Part shown: in pieces, positions 23,447 to 35,696 of the stretch
Layout of the letters: the number at the start of each line of letters is the position of its first letter
How positions within the stretch are numbered: position 1 is the stretch's first letter
NCBI RefSeq assembly: GCF_037042905.1
Contig: NC_087261.1
Span: 14,272,217-14,336,216 of the forward strand
Length of the DNA: 64,000 bases
Direction: 5' to 3'
DNA from: Lytechinus pictus
Lineage: Eukaryota > Echinodermata > Echinoidea > Temnopleuroida > Toxopneustidae
Translations under genes and position numbers: made by a program
Notes under the pieces: generated by a model
Told to the model about the DNA's origin: nothing
Seen by the model: the letters and a program-made list of their open reading frames with translations, nothing else
The model's database searches: none

Positions 23447-25135
23447 ATTATTTATTTATTTATTCATTTATTTATTTCTGATATTTATACAGGGTGGCAC
23501 ATATCACCAATATGGTGGTCTTCCATGTGGCCCTGTTAACAAAAGAACAATAAATGATATCAATAATGAAAGTATTAGGTAAGTAATGAACAAGATATAA
23601 TACAGTAATAAATAATATGCACAGGCACAAAATGTATGTAAACATGTTATTAAAATATTATTGGTATCCCTGGGATTTTTGTTAATTTGATAATCAATTT
23701 TTACAATTTGAATGGTTTTTTTTTATTCAAAATTTGAAGGTAGAGCATTAAGTAACATAACAATAAATTAGAATGAAAAAGAAATTACCATTTATAAAAA
23801 GCGAGAGAATGATTACTAGTCAACACTGATACCCATCATGATTTCTATATACATATCTACATTTTTCACTTCATTTTGATTGCTCACAAGACCGCTGAAA
23901 ATTGATACATTGACATAAGGGATATGTCTAGAAATAAGATATACATGGTATAGTTTCTTTCAAATATAAATATGCTTATATCCTTGGAATTAATTTACAA
24001 CTCATCTGCAGATAACATAGATTTCAGATTGTATTTAAAACTCTGCGAAGTAGGCTACATTTTAATAGACCTTTCAAGTCGGTTCCATACTGTAATTCCT
24101 GAAATTAAAAGACTATATGTTTATACGTATCTGTCTTAAATTTAGGTTTGCGCAATGTATCCAATACAGCATGTCTTGTACATTGATCATTTAGCGAACT
24201 GACATGTTGTATACTATTCTCTAAGTATGTTGGTGCCATGTCATGCATTGATTTATACATCGTCACTGCGCGTCCAAACTGGAAACGTGTCTGAATAGGC
24301 ATCCAACCTAACCTACTAAACATGTCTTTTGAAGGATACGCGCAGCTCGTTTTTGAACTTTTTGTAATTTGATAGTTTGTCTTTGAAATCTCTCCGACCA
24401 AACGGAGGAACAGTAATCAAAATGTGGAAGAACGATGGCATTGTAAAGGAGTTTCAGAGATCTTGTTGGACCATTATATTACTCCTTGCTCGCTTCATTA
24501 TACACTTACATTTCTTTGAGCAGTTTTGATAACTTTTTCCACATTCTGTCCATCGCAACTCCTCATCAATAATAACACCAAGGCCCTTGGCCTTCTTAAC
24601 TCTTTTCAGACAACTGCCGCTTAGTGTGAGAGAAAAATCTACCACTCCATTGAGAATCGATCGTGGTCCAATAAGCATCACATTCGTCTTATCAGCATTA
24701 AGAACTAGATAGTTTTAGTAACCCATAAGAATGCACTTTTCATACTTTTGGTTAGCTTTTGTTCTTTTGATCTACTTCTATAGCATTAGTGTCGCTGACG
24801 GTAAGAGTTGTGTCGTCAGCATACATATCAAAATGCCATCATGAATACATTTTGATAAACTATTGATATAGATAGAAAAATGAAGTGTCCAAGGATGGAG
24901 CCTTGTGGGACTCACATTCTCACATTTGACGAATTTGAAGTAGTCCCTTTAAAACAAACCGTCTGCTCTTGATTAGATAAATATAATACTAACCATTGGA
25001 CACTGCTATCAGAACAGCCAATACCTTTCATTTTTGTAACAAAATACTCTGGTCAACAGTATCGAATGCTTTCCTCAAATCGATAAAAGCAACACGTGTT
25101 AATTTGTTGTTAGCGATATTCAACGATCTCATGAT
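23447..25135 (-). mobile_element. Degenerate non-LTR retrotransposon (CR1/L2-like) 3' part
   Basis: The minus strand shows reverse-transcriptase blocks in order but in broken frames: VAFIDLRKAFDTVD (near 25100-25060), MYADDTTLTVSD (near 24830-24790, the catalytic YADD), KGLGVIIDEELRW (near 24580) and LGWMPIQTRFQF (near 24310). It ends with WNRLER and a 3' UTR reading CCACATGGAAGACCACCATA, then a (TAAA)n tail. Stops and frameshifts show it is dead. The orientation and tail fit CR1/L2-type elements. Confidence 0.8.
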
Positions 25136-25139
25136 AAGC

Positions 25140-25420
25140 TTTATTTAAAAAGTGCAAGCGCGAAGCGCGAGCAATTTTTTATTTCATCTATTTTGTCCTG
25201 AAATTTAAACATTCTGGGCAATGTTTGTAATCCTAAACGAGATGTGTATCCAACGAAATAATTACTGCGAGCGGGAAGCGCGAGCTGAAAATTTTCTACC
25301 AAAAGAATGGAAATTCTAAGCACTTTTTGTAATCGTGAAAAGGAAAAGTATATATCTAAACAATTGATGCGAGGCGCGAGCGAAAAAAATTGGAATTTAC
25401 ACCTAAAAATGGGACACTCT
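25140..25420. repeat. Degenerate repeats with GCGAAGCGCGAGC word
   Basis: Roughly 115-bp units, each starting with GCGCGAGC-type palindromic words (25155, 25270, 25370). The same word appears near 26640 and 28370. Confidence 0.55.
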
Positions 25421-25852
25421 TTTAATGTCAGCATATAGTCAAGGCTCAAAACTCCAAGGCAAAGGCCCAGGCCAAGGCATGGAAACCCAAGGCAAAGGCA
25501 TGGAAACCTCAAGACCAAGGCCAATCCATTTCAAACGATATACGGAACCATGAACCAACAATTATTAGGGGGCATACATGGCACACAGGGCAAACTTTAT
25601 GAAAGGTGTGAGTGAGAAAATATTTTGATCTTTGTACATGTAATACAAAATAAAATTTTATGATAGATTTAGACATATCAAAATATGATAATGATAAAAT
25701 AGTTACCCTGCAATATTTATTATTACCCCGGTCATCCGATCCTGGCATGCCCATTCTCAACTAATGCTTTTCTCCACTCCCTACAACGGGCGGCAAAACG
25801 TATTTTTGTTTGGGGGACAAAGCCAAAAAGGGCATTTTGGTGCAAATGGGTA

Positions 25853-26016
25853 TTTTCACCATGAGATTATCAACTGCGTGAAGTAGTTGTGTGTTTTGTA
25901 GTAATTGAGCTGAGCAAATCCTTTTTGAAGTGATTTTTCACCTTGAGATTATCAACTGCGTGAAGTAGTTGTGTGTTTTGTAGTAATTGAGCTGAGCAAA
26001 GCCTTTTTGAAGTGAT
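25853..26016. repeat. Two-copy 82-bp tandem duplication
   Basis: The unit beginning TTTTCACCATGAGATTATCA is repeated directly at 25935 with very few differences, so the duplication is recent. Confidence 0.9.
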
Positions 26017-26035
26017 TTCTAATTGATAATAAAGC

Positions 26036-26503
26036 CTGTTTCAGACCGCCTCGAAGTTCGTCAGTTCCAGGTATTCTCTGATCGGGAAATTTACCCCGAT
26101 CAGAAAATACCAGGTATTTTGGTAATGTGAAAGCAAACTACGTGTAATTTCCCCGAAAGAAAATACCCGCTAAATAGTAGGTACTTGGCGAAATTACGAG
26201 AACTTTCGCGGGGATTTTTCCAAGGTCGCAGGTATTTTGGCGATGTGAAAGCAAATTACGGGAACTTTTAGCCCAGCGTGTCGTTGGGTGCGGCGCCGTG
26301 GGTGGCTGCTGGGCTAGTAGTTTTGAATCTCGCGCCTTGCCTGCTTATTAGACCATACTGCGCATGCTCCTAACCTCAGGAATTTATCCCGAAGTGTATG
26401 TTTCGGGGCGGTCTGAATGCAGGAATAATTAATGGGTATTTTTTAGCCTAAAAATGTTTTCGTAATTTAACGGGGATTCTTGTGATCGAGGCGGTTTGAA
26501 ACC
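26036..26503. mobile_element. MITE with CAGACCGCCTCGA ends
   Basis: Left GTTTCAGACCGCCTCGAAG and right CGAGGCGGTTTGAAAC are inverted. The interior repeats GGTATTTTGG..ATGTGAAAGCAAA and has palindromic CCCCGATCAGAAAATACC words. Confidence 0.65.
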
Positions 26504-26679
26504 ACCTATTTTCCGCGAGTGAGCATAGTGAGTGAGCGGTCCCCAAAACTTTCAAATCTGAAGATGTAAAACTCGATTTTTGATCAGTAATGGCGCTAAT
26601 CCCTGTTAAAAGGGCATCCTTGCGAGATGTTGCGAGCACGAATCGCGAGCTCAAAATGTTGTGTAATTAGGCATGGAAA

Positions 26680-27272
26680 TTAAAGGAGAATGAAACCCTT
26701 GAAACCAGCTGAATCCATATCAAAGAGAAAAATCAAAGAAACATATTGTTGAAAGTTTGAGGAAGATTGAATGAATAATGAGAAAGTTATGAGCATTTGA
26801 ATATTGAGATCACTAATGCCATGTAGTTCCTCCCATTGGCAATGCAACCAAGATATGTGATGTCACACACGTACAACTACCTCATTACTTAAGTACTTAT
26901 TTCACTTATATTCTCACTTTAATAGAGTCTATCACAAGGTGAGGTGTTCTCTTTATGAGAGGACAAGTACAGAGGTTTCACAACATTATATCATTGATGA
27001 ATCGTTTGTCATATGATTCGAATGAGCAAAAAGAGATGTTTTGGGGTATATTTTCAGTGTCCAAAAGGGGAGAGTTGTTCATCTGTGACATCATAGATCT
27101 TGGTCGCATTGCCAATGGGAGGATCTCCATAGCATTAGTGATCTCGACATTCAAATGCTCATAACTCTTCTATTGCTAGTCCTATTTTACTCAAACTTTT
27201 GTTGATCTTATTCTTTGATTTTTCTGCTTTCACAAAAAGCTAACTTGCTCCAAGAGTTTCATTCTCCTTTAA
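26680..27272. mobile_element. TTAA-flanked MITE, copy 1 (piggyBac-like)
   Basis: Begins TTAAAGGAGAATGAAACCC and ends GTTTCATTCTCCTTTAA. The arms are inverted for about 150 bp or more, including AGTTATGAGCATTTGAAT and CCATTGGCAATGC. TTAA at both ends matches the piggyBac target duplication. It has no transposase. Confidence 0.75.
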
Positions 27273-27781
27273 ACATTCCGAGCAGTTTTTGTGATCATGA
27301 AAAAAAAACATATTATCACAATCTATCACAAAATTAGATTTTCTTAAATTCCAGGGTGAAAATTTTTGTTCACTCGCTTCAATCGCTTCCAACTTTTTTG
27401 GGGCAGAAACTTTGCTCCATATACCAGGCTTGGTCCCTCAACATTTTGGCTCATCATGCCATTGACATAGTGGCACAGCCCATTTGAATATGACAAAATT
27501 GGAGATTGTGTTCAAGTGTACTAAATCTTTTAAGAATATCATTGAGACATAAAACATTCTTGCTGGCTAAAGAAATTAATAGAAGGAAAATCCTAATAAC
27601 ATAGAAATCAACCTTTTTTATCATTCTTTAAGAGTTAGCTATTTTAAAGTATGAAAATTCTTGGCTTTAAAAAAGTAGGCCTTAAGGCGCCTTAAGGCCA
27701 AGGCCGAGCATCAAGGCACTATAACACTGATTCTTGTTTTGTAAATCATGAAAATAATGAGTAATTGGAAGTCCTCCTACG

Positions 27782-28360
27782 TTAAAGGAAAATGAAGCCT
27801 TTGGAACAAGAAAGCTTGTGTGAAAACAGAAATATCAAAGAAACAGATCAATGAAAGTTTGAGAAAAATCGCACAAAAAGTTATGAGCATTTGAATATTG
27901 CGATCACTAATGCTATGGAGATCCTCTAATTGGCAATGCGATAAAGATGTGTGATGTCACTTGTGAACAACTTTCCCATTACTTTAGTATATATTTCACT
28001 TAAACTGCCTCTTTTATCACATCTATCAGTAGATCCTGTATTCTTTCTATAGGAGGGCATGTAATACAGATTTTTAAAGAACACATTATGGATAAAGAGT
28101 TTATATCACCATAAGAAGAACAAAAAGGGACATTTTGGGGGTATTTTATAGTCCATCAAAGGGAAAGTCGTTCACATGTGACATCACACATCTTTATTGC
28201 ATTGCCAATGGGAGGATCCCCATAGCATTAGTGATCGCAATATTCAAATGCTCGTAACTTTCTCATTATTTGTCCGATTTTTCTCAAACTTTTGTGTTCT
28301 TCTTTTATTTTTCTGTTTCCACGCAAGCCCACTTGTTCAAAAGGTTTAATTTCCCTTTAA
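27782..28360. mobile_element. TTAA-flanked MITE, copy 2 (piggyBac-like)
   Basis: Same family as the element about 500 bp to the left: begins TTAAAGGAAAATGAAGCC, ends TTAATTTCCCTTTAA, and shares AAAGTTATGAGCATTTGAAT and CATTGCCAATGGGAGGATC. Confidence 0.75.
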
Positions 28361-28419
28361 TAATGCGAGCGCAAAGCGCGAGCAGAAAATTTTTGATATG
28401 GTGATCTGAAACTGGATCT

Positions 28420-28759
28420 AAAAGATCTCGAAGCTCGTACAAGTGCCTGGGTTACCCAATCCAAATTACGTTTCCACCTCCTCTGTACCCGAATGATAAT
28501 AATGATATTTGAACTTAAACTTGAACAATGTCACCTTTAAAAATGAAAAAAGCTCGTAGGTGCTCGTGTTACAAACTCGACAAAACGATCTGCTTCCTTA
28601 TACAAGCACTGTGATAAACATATCTCAATTTGAACAATATCGCTCTCAAAGAACTGGATACAGGAACTCGCGTTACCCAACCGAACGATCTACCGTTTCC
28701 CCTTCCCCCGCATGTTATACGCGCATTATGGTAAAAAATTAAACATGAACAAACCGCTC
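28420..28759 (-). repeat. ~115-bp tandem repeat 3' of copy D
   Basis: About three units of the family that follows copies B and C (GAAGCTCGTAC, TACCGTTTCC.CTTCC, AATATCGCTCTCAAAGAACTGG on the plus strand). Confidence 0.65.
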
Positions 28760-28982
28760 TTAAAGAGCTGGAAGCTCGTACGGGTGCTCGTCTTCCATCG
28801 TAACTTGGTGGATACACTGATGCTGTCTTACTACTGTTTGGTTCTCGTAAGAATCGTCCTCGACCTTTGACACGGAACCAGTTCCCAAAGACTCATATGT
28901 TGTTGCTTGACTATTGTTCGTTGGTTCCAGATCCATGTAAGGCTTTTCTGTTGGTACTACTTTGGTTGGAGACGATACCATC
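28760..28982 (-). CDS. Copy D last exon, ITAM-like cytoplasmic tail
   Basis: 223 bp, acceptor CTTTCAG, ends TAA. It encodes YMDL, ten residues, YESL, then YENQ and YELP. An acidic Glu stands three before the first Tyr, as in classical ITAMs. Confidence 0.85.
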
Positions 28983-31900
28983 CTGAAAGAATTATTTAAA
29001 AAAAAAACAAGTGATCAAGTGGAGTAACAAGTAAAACGTTGGAGGAGCACAGCAAACATAGTATTTGTTTAATAATATATGGCCTTTTAAGAAGGAAAGT
29101 CAATAATATTTCAGCACTTTTCCTATCTTTTTTCTTCTTTTTATTTCATTCCTTTCTTGGTTGTGGAAATATTGGGGGACCGGAGATCGACCGAAAGACC
29201 CCCCCCCCCCCCATCTTTACGCCAGTGTTAATGATTTTCAAATAATACTGTATAATGATAGAAATGATAAATGATTATGGTGTAAATAGTGCTAATGTTA
29301 CTGTAGTGATGGTTCCATCACCTTATTCGCTGAGGTCTTTTTAGTACAACAATGGAATAAATAAAGTACCTAACATCATGCCAAAAAAGGAAGAATGTCT
29401 TCCTCACTTTGATTAAAGATAGCCAGATCGATGTGCTTGCCATGTTTAGACACGGATATCGATGTAAATTTCATATATCGCAGCCAGTAAGGAATATACG
29501 AAAATTATAAATGCAAATGGATGAAATATTGATAATTAATGAAAAAGTCTACTAAAGATCTAGAGACACTGAAATGGGTGGCCAAATAACTTCTTCCTGT
29601 CGGAAACGTTTATTAATGAGATGTGCAGTTAGACCGTAAAGTGCGCACCACCGTACAGCCGAACATTGAACTGCAATGGTAGTGACGTAAGAAAAGGGAC
29701 GCGCAAAATAAATAATTGTGGAACGTCCGTAATACAATTTAAAAACACCTTGGATGCGATGCCTTTTATTAACTGCAAATGAACACAAATTAGAAACCAT
29801 GTAAATACCGCTTTCTATGATTGAAGACGATAGCGATGACTACGATGATCGCGATAATCGCTCCTCCACCACCAAGGCCAGCGTACAAAGCTATGAAAAG
29901 ACAAGAATATATTATTATATTACATAGCCTATGTAGGTTCGAATCAGTGATAGGTCAATACGCCATCACGTGATCATAGCTGCGAGGATCGCATTTGGTA
30001 TATTCGAGGTTTTGACGTCACCTCAGTGAATATAACTGCGTTGTATTTTCAATTGCGGCGTTATATTCACTAAGGTGACGTCACTCGCTGCTTACAAGTT
30101 GCGTAATCATGTAGTTTATTTGATGTACGCGCTAGTGTTAATGCGTCGATTGCATGAAGAACGCGCTTGATGTATTTTCCAAATTTGTTTCTATTATGAC
30201 GTAGACGAATCAGAGCTGTAGCAAGAATTTCGGGTTGGGGCCAGATGATGAAGGCAATCTCTGATGGCGAATCCATATAGACTATATAATATAACAGATA
30301 TTGCCTGGTCTATCGTTTTAATAAATAACATTTCAACTCCCCTCCGAAGCTATATTTTTCCCTCGGGAGAATATTTTCCCTCAGCGCTGCGCGCTTCGGG
30401 CAAAATATAATCCCTTGGGAAAAATATAACTCCGTCGGGGAGAGGAAATGTTATATTCAAACTCTAGGTAGGCAATATCTGTATATTATTGAGTTGTTTT
30501 TGTCTGATGCATTCACTGCTACAAACTACAGTTTTAAGTAGTTATTGTATAAAAAGTCTGATGTTATCTGTGAGCTTCAAATTTGTCTCCAATTACTGAT
30601 ATATATTTTCAATGTTCATGTTAAGAAGGAGTAAGTTATGGGTGTGACAAAATCCATATTTATTTCTTTAACTGTTTTGAGAAAAGGTTTGAAAGTTTGA
30701 TAAATTGTGCGAAACTTATGAAAATGAAGCAATGTCAATTATAATATTTATTGGACGGGAAGGTCAATTCCGTTCATTATTTTGTGACCATGATATGTCT
30801 CAAAGGATCACTTTTTAGTGTTATCCAGTATTGATTTTTTTTTCAATTAAGCCTTAAAATAAAGTCCATCTGTTTTATAGTTTCAGCTCTACACTAAATT
30901 GTCCTATTTAGATGTAAGCGATATCAGTGTTTCATATTTGAACGTACTTCAGTTTTGTCGTTTTCACTGGGTTTTTCCTCCTCGTTTATTGATTCAAGTT
31001 TTTTTCCATGAATATATGAATACCCCGTGGTTTAAAGTGCATTTTGTGCCCACTCAATGTACATGCCATTTTAGCCGCTTTGCCATGGCATGAATGTCTT
31101 CACAACTATGATTTTCATTATCTTCTGTATTATCTCTGAAAGAAAATATATGGCGAAGTGCACCAATATATACATACTGCTTGAAAAGAAACTTGTTATC
31201 AACTACTTTTTTGTGGCTTTTTTCTTTTTATTTCTTTTTGTTATTATGTTACCTGTTGAATTTGAAGCGGGGATCATCAGTGCTATCAAGGTAGTTGAGC
31301 CAGCTGTCGAAGTGAATGATTCTGTAGAAGCTGATTGCGATGGTGTTATCACTTTTACTGAAAGGAAATTTTCATATATAAAGAATTTTGTAGAAATTAC
31401 CCCAAAAAATGTTACTTGGACGCTAAACCGATATTGATCACATCATTATTCCTTTATAGGCATAATAGCTGTTTAGGCATGTCAAACAAGGCACAACAAT
31501 CATATCAAAAATCAAAATAATGAAAATGATTCATTAAAAGGGTGTGATCTTGACTTGTTTTAAGTTTGGGACTTTGGAGTTCAATTTTATTATTTATATG
31601 TCATTTAGTCATGTTGGTCGCCTTTGTTACATGTACATTTGTTACCTGTTGGTGTTCTTAGAGTAGACGAGCCAGATAAAGTGGATGATAACTCCGTAGA
31701 AGTTGTTTGTGATGTCGTCATCACTGTTACTGAAAAGAAATCACCATAGATTCGGACAGTCAGCTTTTATCCCTACTTATACATCCAATTACACTGTAAA
31801 AACTGTGGTGTTAAAACTGACACCAATTGGTGTTAATAGAGGACCACACTCTGAGGTGTTAAAATAACACCCTAGAGATTGAACATAACACCAAAGAGTG

Positions 31901-33851
31901 TAAATGTAACAACCATAGGTGTTGTAATAACATCTATAGGTGTAAAACTAACACCACCAATTTAACACCGGTGTAAAATAACTGGTGTGGTCCTCTATGT
32001 ACACCGGTTAACACCACAGTTTTTGCTGTGTATTACATTGTTCTATGATTTATTTGCCTATAACAGAATAAGTAATAATAATGAAAGGTCTAATAATAAA
32101 AACAATAATAATAATGATGACAATAAAAATTATGATGATAGTAATGATAATTAAAACAACAATAATTATAATAATAATCAAACCAATAATATTATTAGTA
32201 AAGGTGTTTTAATGAACAGAAAAATTCCAAAATGAGTATTGACTAACTTACTATTGTACACAAGAAGTGCATCATATCCACCACAATATTCATCCTGGTT
32301 TCCAGGACATCTGAACACTCTGCAGTCAACCAGAGGCAGTTCACCCAGGCGATCGTAGTCTGTACTGGCGTCTCCACAGTAGCATTCAGCTCGGTAAATC
32401 ACTCCGGCGTGTGCCATGCTTAATGCAATACATTGATCAATGCATTTGTTGACTGTGAAATTGTTTGCCCAAAGTATGCTCTTGCTAATACGAACCGGTA
32501 AAACCCGATATCCTGCGTTATCCCTGAAGCATCCAATAAAGCGCTCATCTGCAAACGGTCAAAGAACATAATGTATATTATAATCAAGAAACTTCTTGTT
32601 TATTATCATTGGTCTTGCAATATTTTCGTTTCACCCGAATGATCGATCGTCTCTTCTGCAATACATATACCAACTAGGTCGAGTGCAAGGTAGACAATCA
32701 GGTTGTCACATCTGAGAAGGTCGCCTAGGTTATCTACCAAATGACTGCAAAAGCGTAAGGTTCAAATTTATGAAATTATGCAAAGTGAAATGAGGACGAC
32801 TTTTCCATGTTGTAAGCGTGTAAGACGACGGGGATCAAGTATATACCACGTATCATTTTCATAATGTAATTTGTTTGCTGAAAAAAATGATGTGTTAAGG
32901 ATCACACAGCATGTACTATGAACATGCCAAAATAATCTATAAGTGCCTCAATTTTGACAAAAACGTCATCAAATTGATTTATGATCAGTACGTCATAATA
33001 ACTCCGATTGTGATTATCGTATACAATGTACATCTCAACAACGTCAACATTACAAGCATTTTTTAGGTCCCATATTGGCAAAGTAGAAAAGCGGATTTCG
33101 ATTTCAAAATTAATTTGGTGGAAAAGTAAAAAATATATATTAATCAATAATTTGGGCAAGGCATTAGTGTTGGAAAGTACTATTAGCCCACGAGATGAGG
33201 AGTAAAAAGACTCGGATCACCAAGCCTAATTTCACCATAGTTGAAAGAGCAAAGAGTAGGCCTATAGATATATACTGGTTGACTCTCCTGCTTATATGTA
33301 CGAAAGAAAGAACGAAAAGAGAATGGAAAACAGAGAAATTGAGACAGCAAAAATAGATATTCATTTTCAAGTAGGTTTGGTGGGATCAAGGAATGATTCA
33401 CTAAAATTAGTTCATATCTAGAATCAAATACATAGAACTTTGAGTTCAGATACCTCGAGCATGCGGAGAAAGAATAACATATCTTAGGCGGGCCAGGACT
33501 TACTATCCATGTAAATGGCATGTATTATAATCATGACAATCTTAATATTCTTATATTTAATTATGGTTTTGTTTTCTTATTCATACATGTATTTTTATCC
33601 AGTATCATTTTATCATGAATAAGACCAACGCACCACACACTCGCAAATACACCCACACGCACTCACGCACCCTCCCACTTTCATCGCACGCACCATCGAG
33701 GAAGTCCGTAAAGGATCACCTTATACAAATTAAACAGTTTGCAGTGCAGTTCGCAGTCTTACTTACCTTCCGTCTGCCCGTCGACCAGTGATGTCGAAAC
33801 CCCAATCCAAAGAACCCACAGCAAGAAAGGATGAACACTAGTGGTATCCAT
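28760..33851 (-). CDS. WSC-domain, ITAM-like tail membrane protein, copy D
   Basis: Predicted exons: 33851-33767 (signal peptide MDTTSVHPFLLWVLWIGV), 32548-32252 (WSC), 31729-31646 and 31357-31253 (Ser/Thr stalk), 29890-29809 (membrane), 28982-28760 (tail). In phase throughout, giving 291 aa. WSC cysteines: FIGCFRDN, KCIDQC, ECYCGD, VDC, RCPGN, YCGG. The helix 191-217 begins LYAGLGGGGAIIAIIVVIA and ends in NHRKR, predicting an extracellular N-terminus. The tail (218-291) has Y233 (EKPYMDLEP), Y247 (TTYESLG), Y263 (SYENQ, a Grb2-type YxN) and Y286 (YELP). It is the rightmost member, and the 5' flank shared by A-C is not evident here. The receptor role is inferred from architecture. Confidence 0.85.
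30011..30079. repeat. Palindrome with TGACGTCACC arms
   Basis: TGACGTCACCTCAGTGAATATAAC is mirrored by GTTATATTCACTAAGGTGACGTCA around a ~20-bp loop. The arms contain CRE-like TGACGTCA, but the structure is more likely a MITE remnant. Confidence 0.6.
31792..32030. mobile_element. 239-bp CACTG-type MITE, subfamily 1 copy 1
   Basis: Left CACTGTAAAAACTGTGGTGT and right ACACCACAGTTTTTGCTGTG are inverted, with TA on both sides. The interior is full of GGTGTTA/TAACACC words. It lies in the copy D intron between the WSC and stalk exons. Confidence 0.85.
32252..32548 (-). CDS. Copy D WSC-domain exon
   Basis: 297 bp, phase 1-1; starts ERFIGCFRDNAGYRVLPV and ends GGYDALLVYN with eight Cys. Confidence 0.9.
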
Positions 33852-34014
33852 TTTTAATTCCTTCACGTTGTTTCCTTCTCTATCCCACCACATGAATCTC
33901 TGATTTAATGTCCATCATATACCTAAGCATGCATTTACCTACCGGCGGAATTTATCTAGTCGTGATTTTTCTGGCACCTAAATATCAATTACAACCGAAA
34001 ATTAGTTTTAGCTA
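33852..34014. other. Immediate 5' flank of copy D
   Basis: Short non-coding stretch before a MITE. No TATA box is obvious in the minus orientation. Confidence 0.3.
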
Positions 34015-34210
34015 CACTCTTAAAAATGTTGGGCAACATACGGTCCACACAACAATTGGTTAAAACTTTATCCAATTCTGGGTAGTTTTACACCAATAAT
34101 GTGTGCTTTGGGTGAAAACTACACAGTATTGGTGTAAAACTACCCAGAATTGGATAAAGTTTTAACCAATTGTTGTGTGGACCGTATGTTGCCCAACATT
34201 TTTAAGAGTG
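34015..34210. mobile_element. 196-bp near-perfect foldback MITE
   Basis: Arms of about 80 bp are almost exactly complementary, starting CACTCTTAAAAATGTTGGGC, with TA at each flank. The near identity of the arms suggests a recent insertion. Confidence 0.9.
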
Positions 34211-34868
34211 TATATAGACGCCTATAACTTTTTTCTCGTATATACATGTGTACGTCAAGACCTGTATAAATCTTTAAGCAGTGACTTTTTCTTACAAAGA
34301 TGGTTTCATCGGTTGAAGTTAAGAGTCATCCAATTAATTATCTTCTTTTCCAGACAATCTTAAATCAATCTATTCTTGGGTACAATTTGAATTTTTCTCA
34401 GCTCTTTGAAAGACGGGCCCTTGAACAAACATGAATATCCTATTCCCAGTACGTCTGTTTTAGAACAGGTCTATCTATCTACTGCAGAGTTACTCACCTC
34501 CCGAAAACCTGAATATGTAGGCTATAATTTCAAAATTATTATCATATAATTATTTGGAGCTGTGAAACTAATGAACCTTGGGTGCATCATAAGTTAGACG
34601 TAAATGTAAATATGATCATGTTTATTCTGCTTTTGTTCTTTTCGTGTCGGTTTCTCATCATAATTGAAACTTGCAACAAACACCCGTAATGCAGGCCGAG
34701 GTCATCTCAGATAATTAACTGTTGAACGACAAAGATTTGAGCTACAGGACGGTCACAAAAGGACTCCAACAAAACCAATGGTATGAAACTTATTGGAAAT
34801 AACGCAACAGTCTCTGTCCGCTTGGAGTATTATAGGCCGGGTTCACTGGTGTTAAACGGGAGTTTTCC
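34211..34868. other. Non-coding, no feature recognised
   Basis: AT-rich intergenic DNA between copy D and the CACTG-type MITEs. No gene, RNA or repeat structure could be supported. Confidence 0.4.
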
Positions 34869-35115
34869 CATTGAAAAAACGCCGGTGTTGATTTGACACC
34901 AGCCTGGTATCAATATCGGAAAACACCATAGAGGTGTTGAAATAACTCTGGTTTGGCGTTAGGCTAACACCAGATAGAAATTTAAGCAACGTCAGTGAGT
35001 GTCAAAACAATATTGGTTTGATTCTAAACTGGTGTTGTTTAAACACTTGTCTGGTGTATTCCGATATAGATACCGGGCTGGTGTTAAATAAACACTTGCC
35101 CATGTTTTTGCAGTG
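34869..35115. mobile_element. CACTG-type MITE, subfamily 2, diverged copy
   Basis: Left CATTGAAAAAACGCCGGTGT and right CATGTTTTTGCAGTG, with subterminal GACACCAGCCTGGTATC paired with GATACCGGGCTGGTGTT. Related to 35449-35696. Confidence 0.7.
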
Positions 35116-35448
35116 CGCTCCATGACGCACGGCAGATTCAAACATAGAAAATATATTGTCAAATGCCCTCCATGACAATGCAAACCAAAAAGTATTCGTG
35201 AGCTTTAACATAGGACAAATCTCCTGTTCCGGTCCACCAGTTTTTCGACAAAGACATTCCAGCTGTTCATTGTCATTTGACGTGCATTTTCAATACATGT
35301 CCTGCGTTCTTGAATCCGTCGAGCGTCGCAAGGCGAAAACTTTTTTTTTCTGAATCCTGAATGGCTGATCTTCACGATCCAATACTAGTGTGCAGTCACA
35401 GTCCCTGATTGGAAGTTTGACTAACAATTGGGTTTTCTCAAAAGACTA

Positions 35449-35696
35449 CACTGCAAAAACTCCGGCATTGATTTAACACCAGCCCGGAATCTACATGTAT
35501 ATATGTCCACACCAGAGAAGTATTGAAACAACACCAGTTTGGAATCAAACTGATGCTGTTTTAATACTAATTGGTGTTGTATAAACACCTATCCGATGTA
35601 AGACCAAAACGAAACAGGTGTTGTTTAACACTTCTCTGGTGTGGACATATATAGATTCCGGGCTGGTGTTAAATCAACACCAGAGTTTTTGCAGTG
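35449..35696. mobile_element. 248-bp CACTG-type MITE, subfamily 2
   Basis: Left CACTGCAAAAACTCCGGC and right GAGTTTTTGCAGTG are inverted. The arms share ACACCAGCCCGGAATCTA. TA precedes the left end; the right flank reads CA, so the duplication may be mutated. Confidence 0.8.

Noticed and set aside
30011-30079. CRE-type (TGACGTCA) enhancer
   Set aside because: The motif occurs only as the two arms of a palindrome within an intron; a repeat remnant is simpler.
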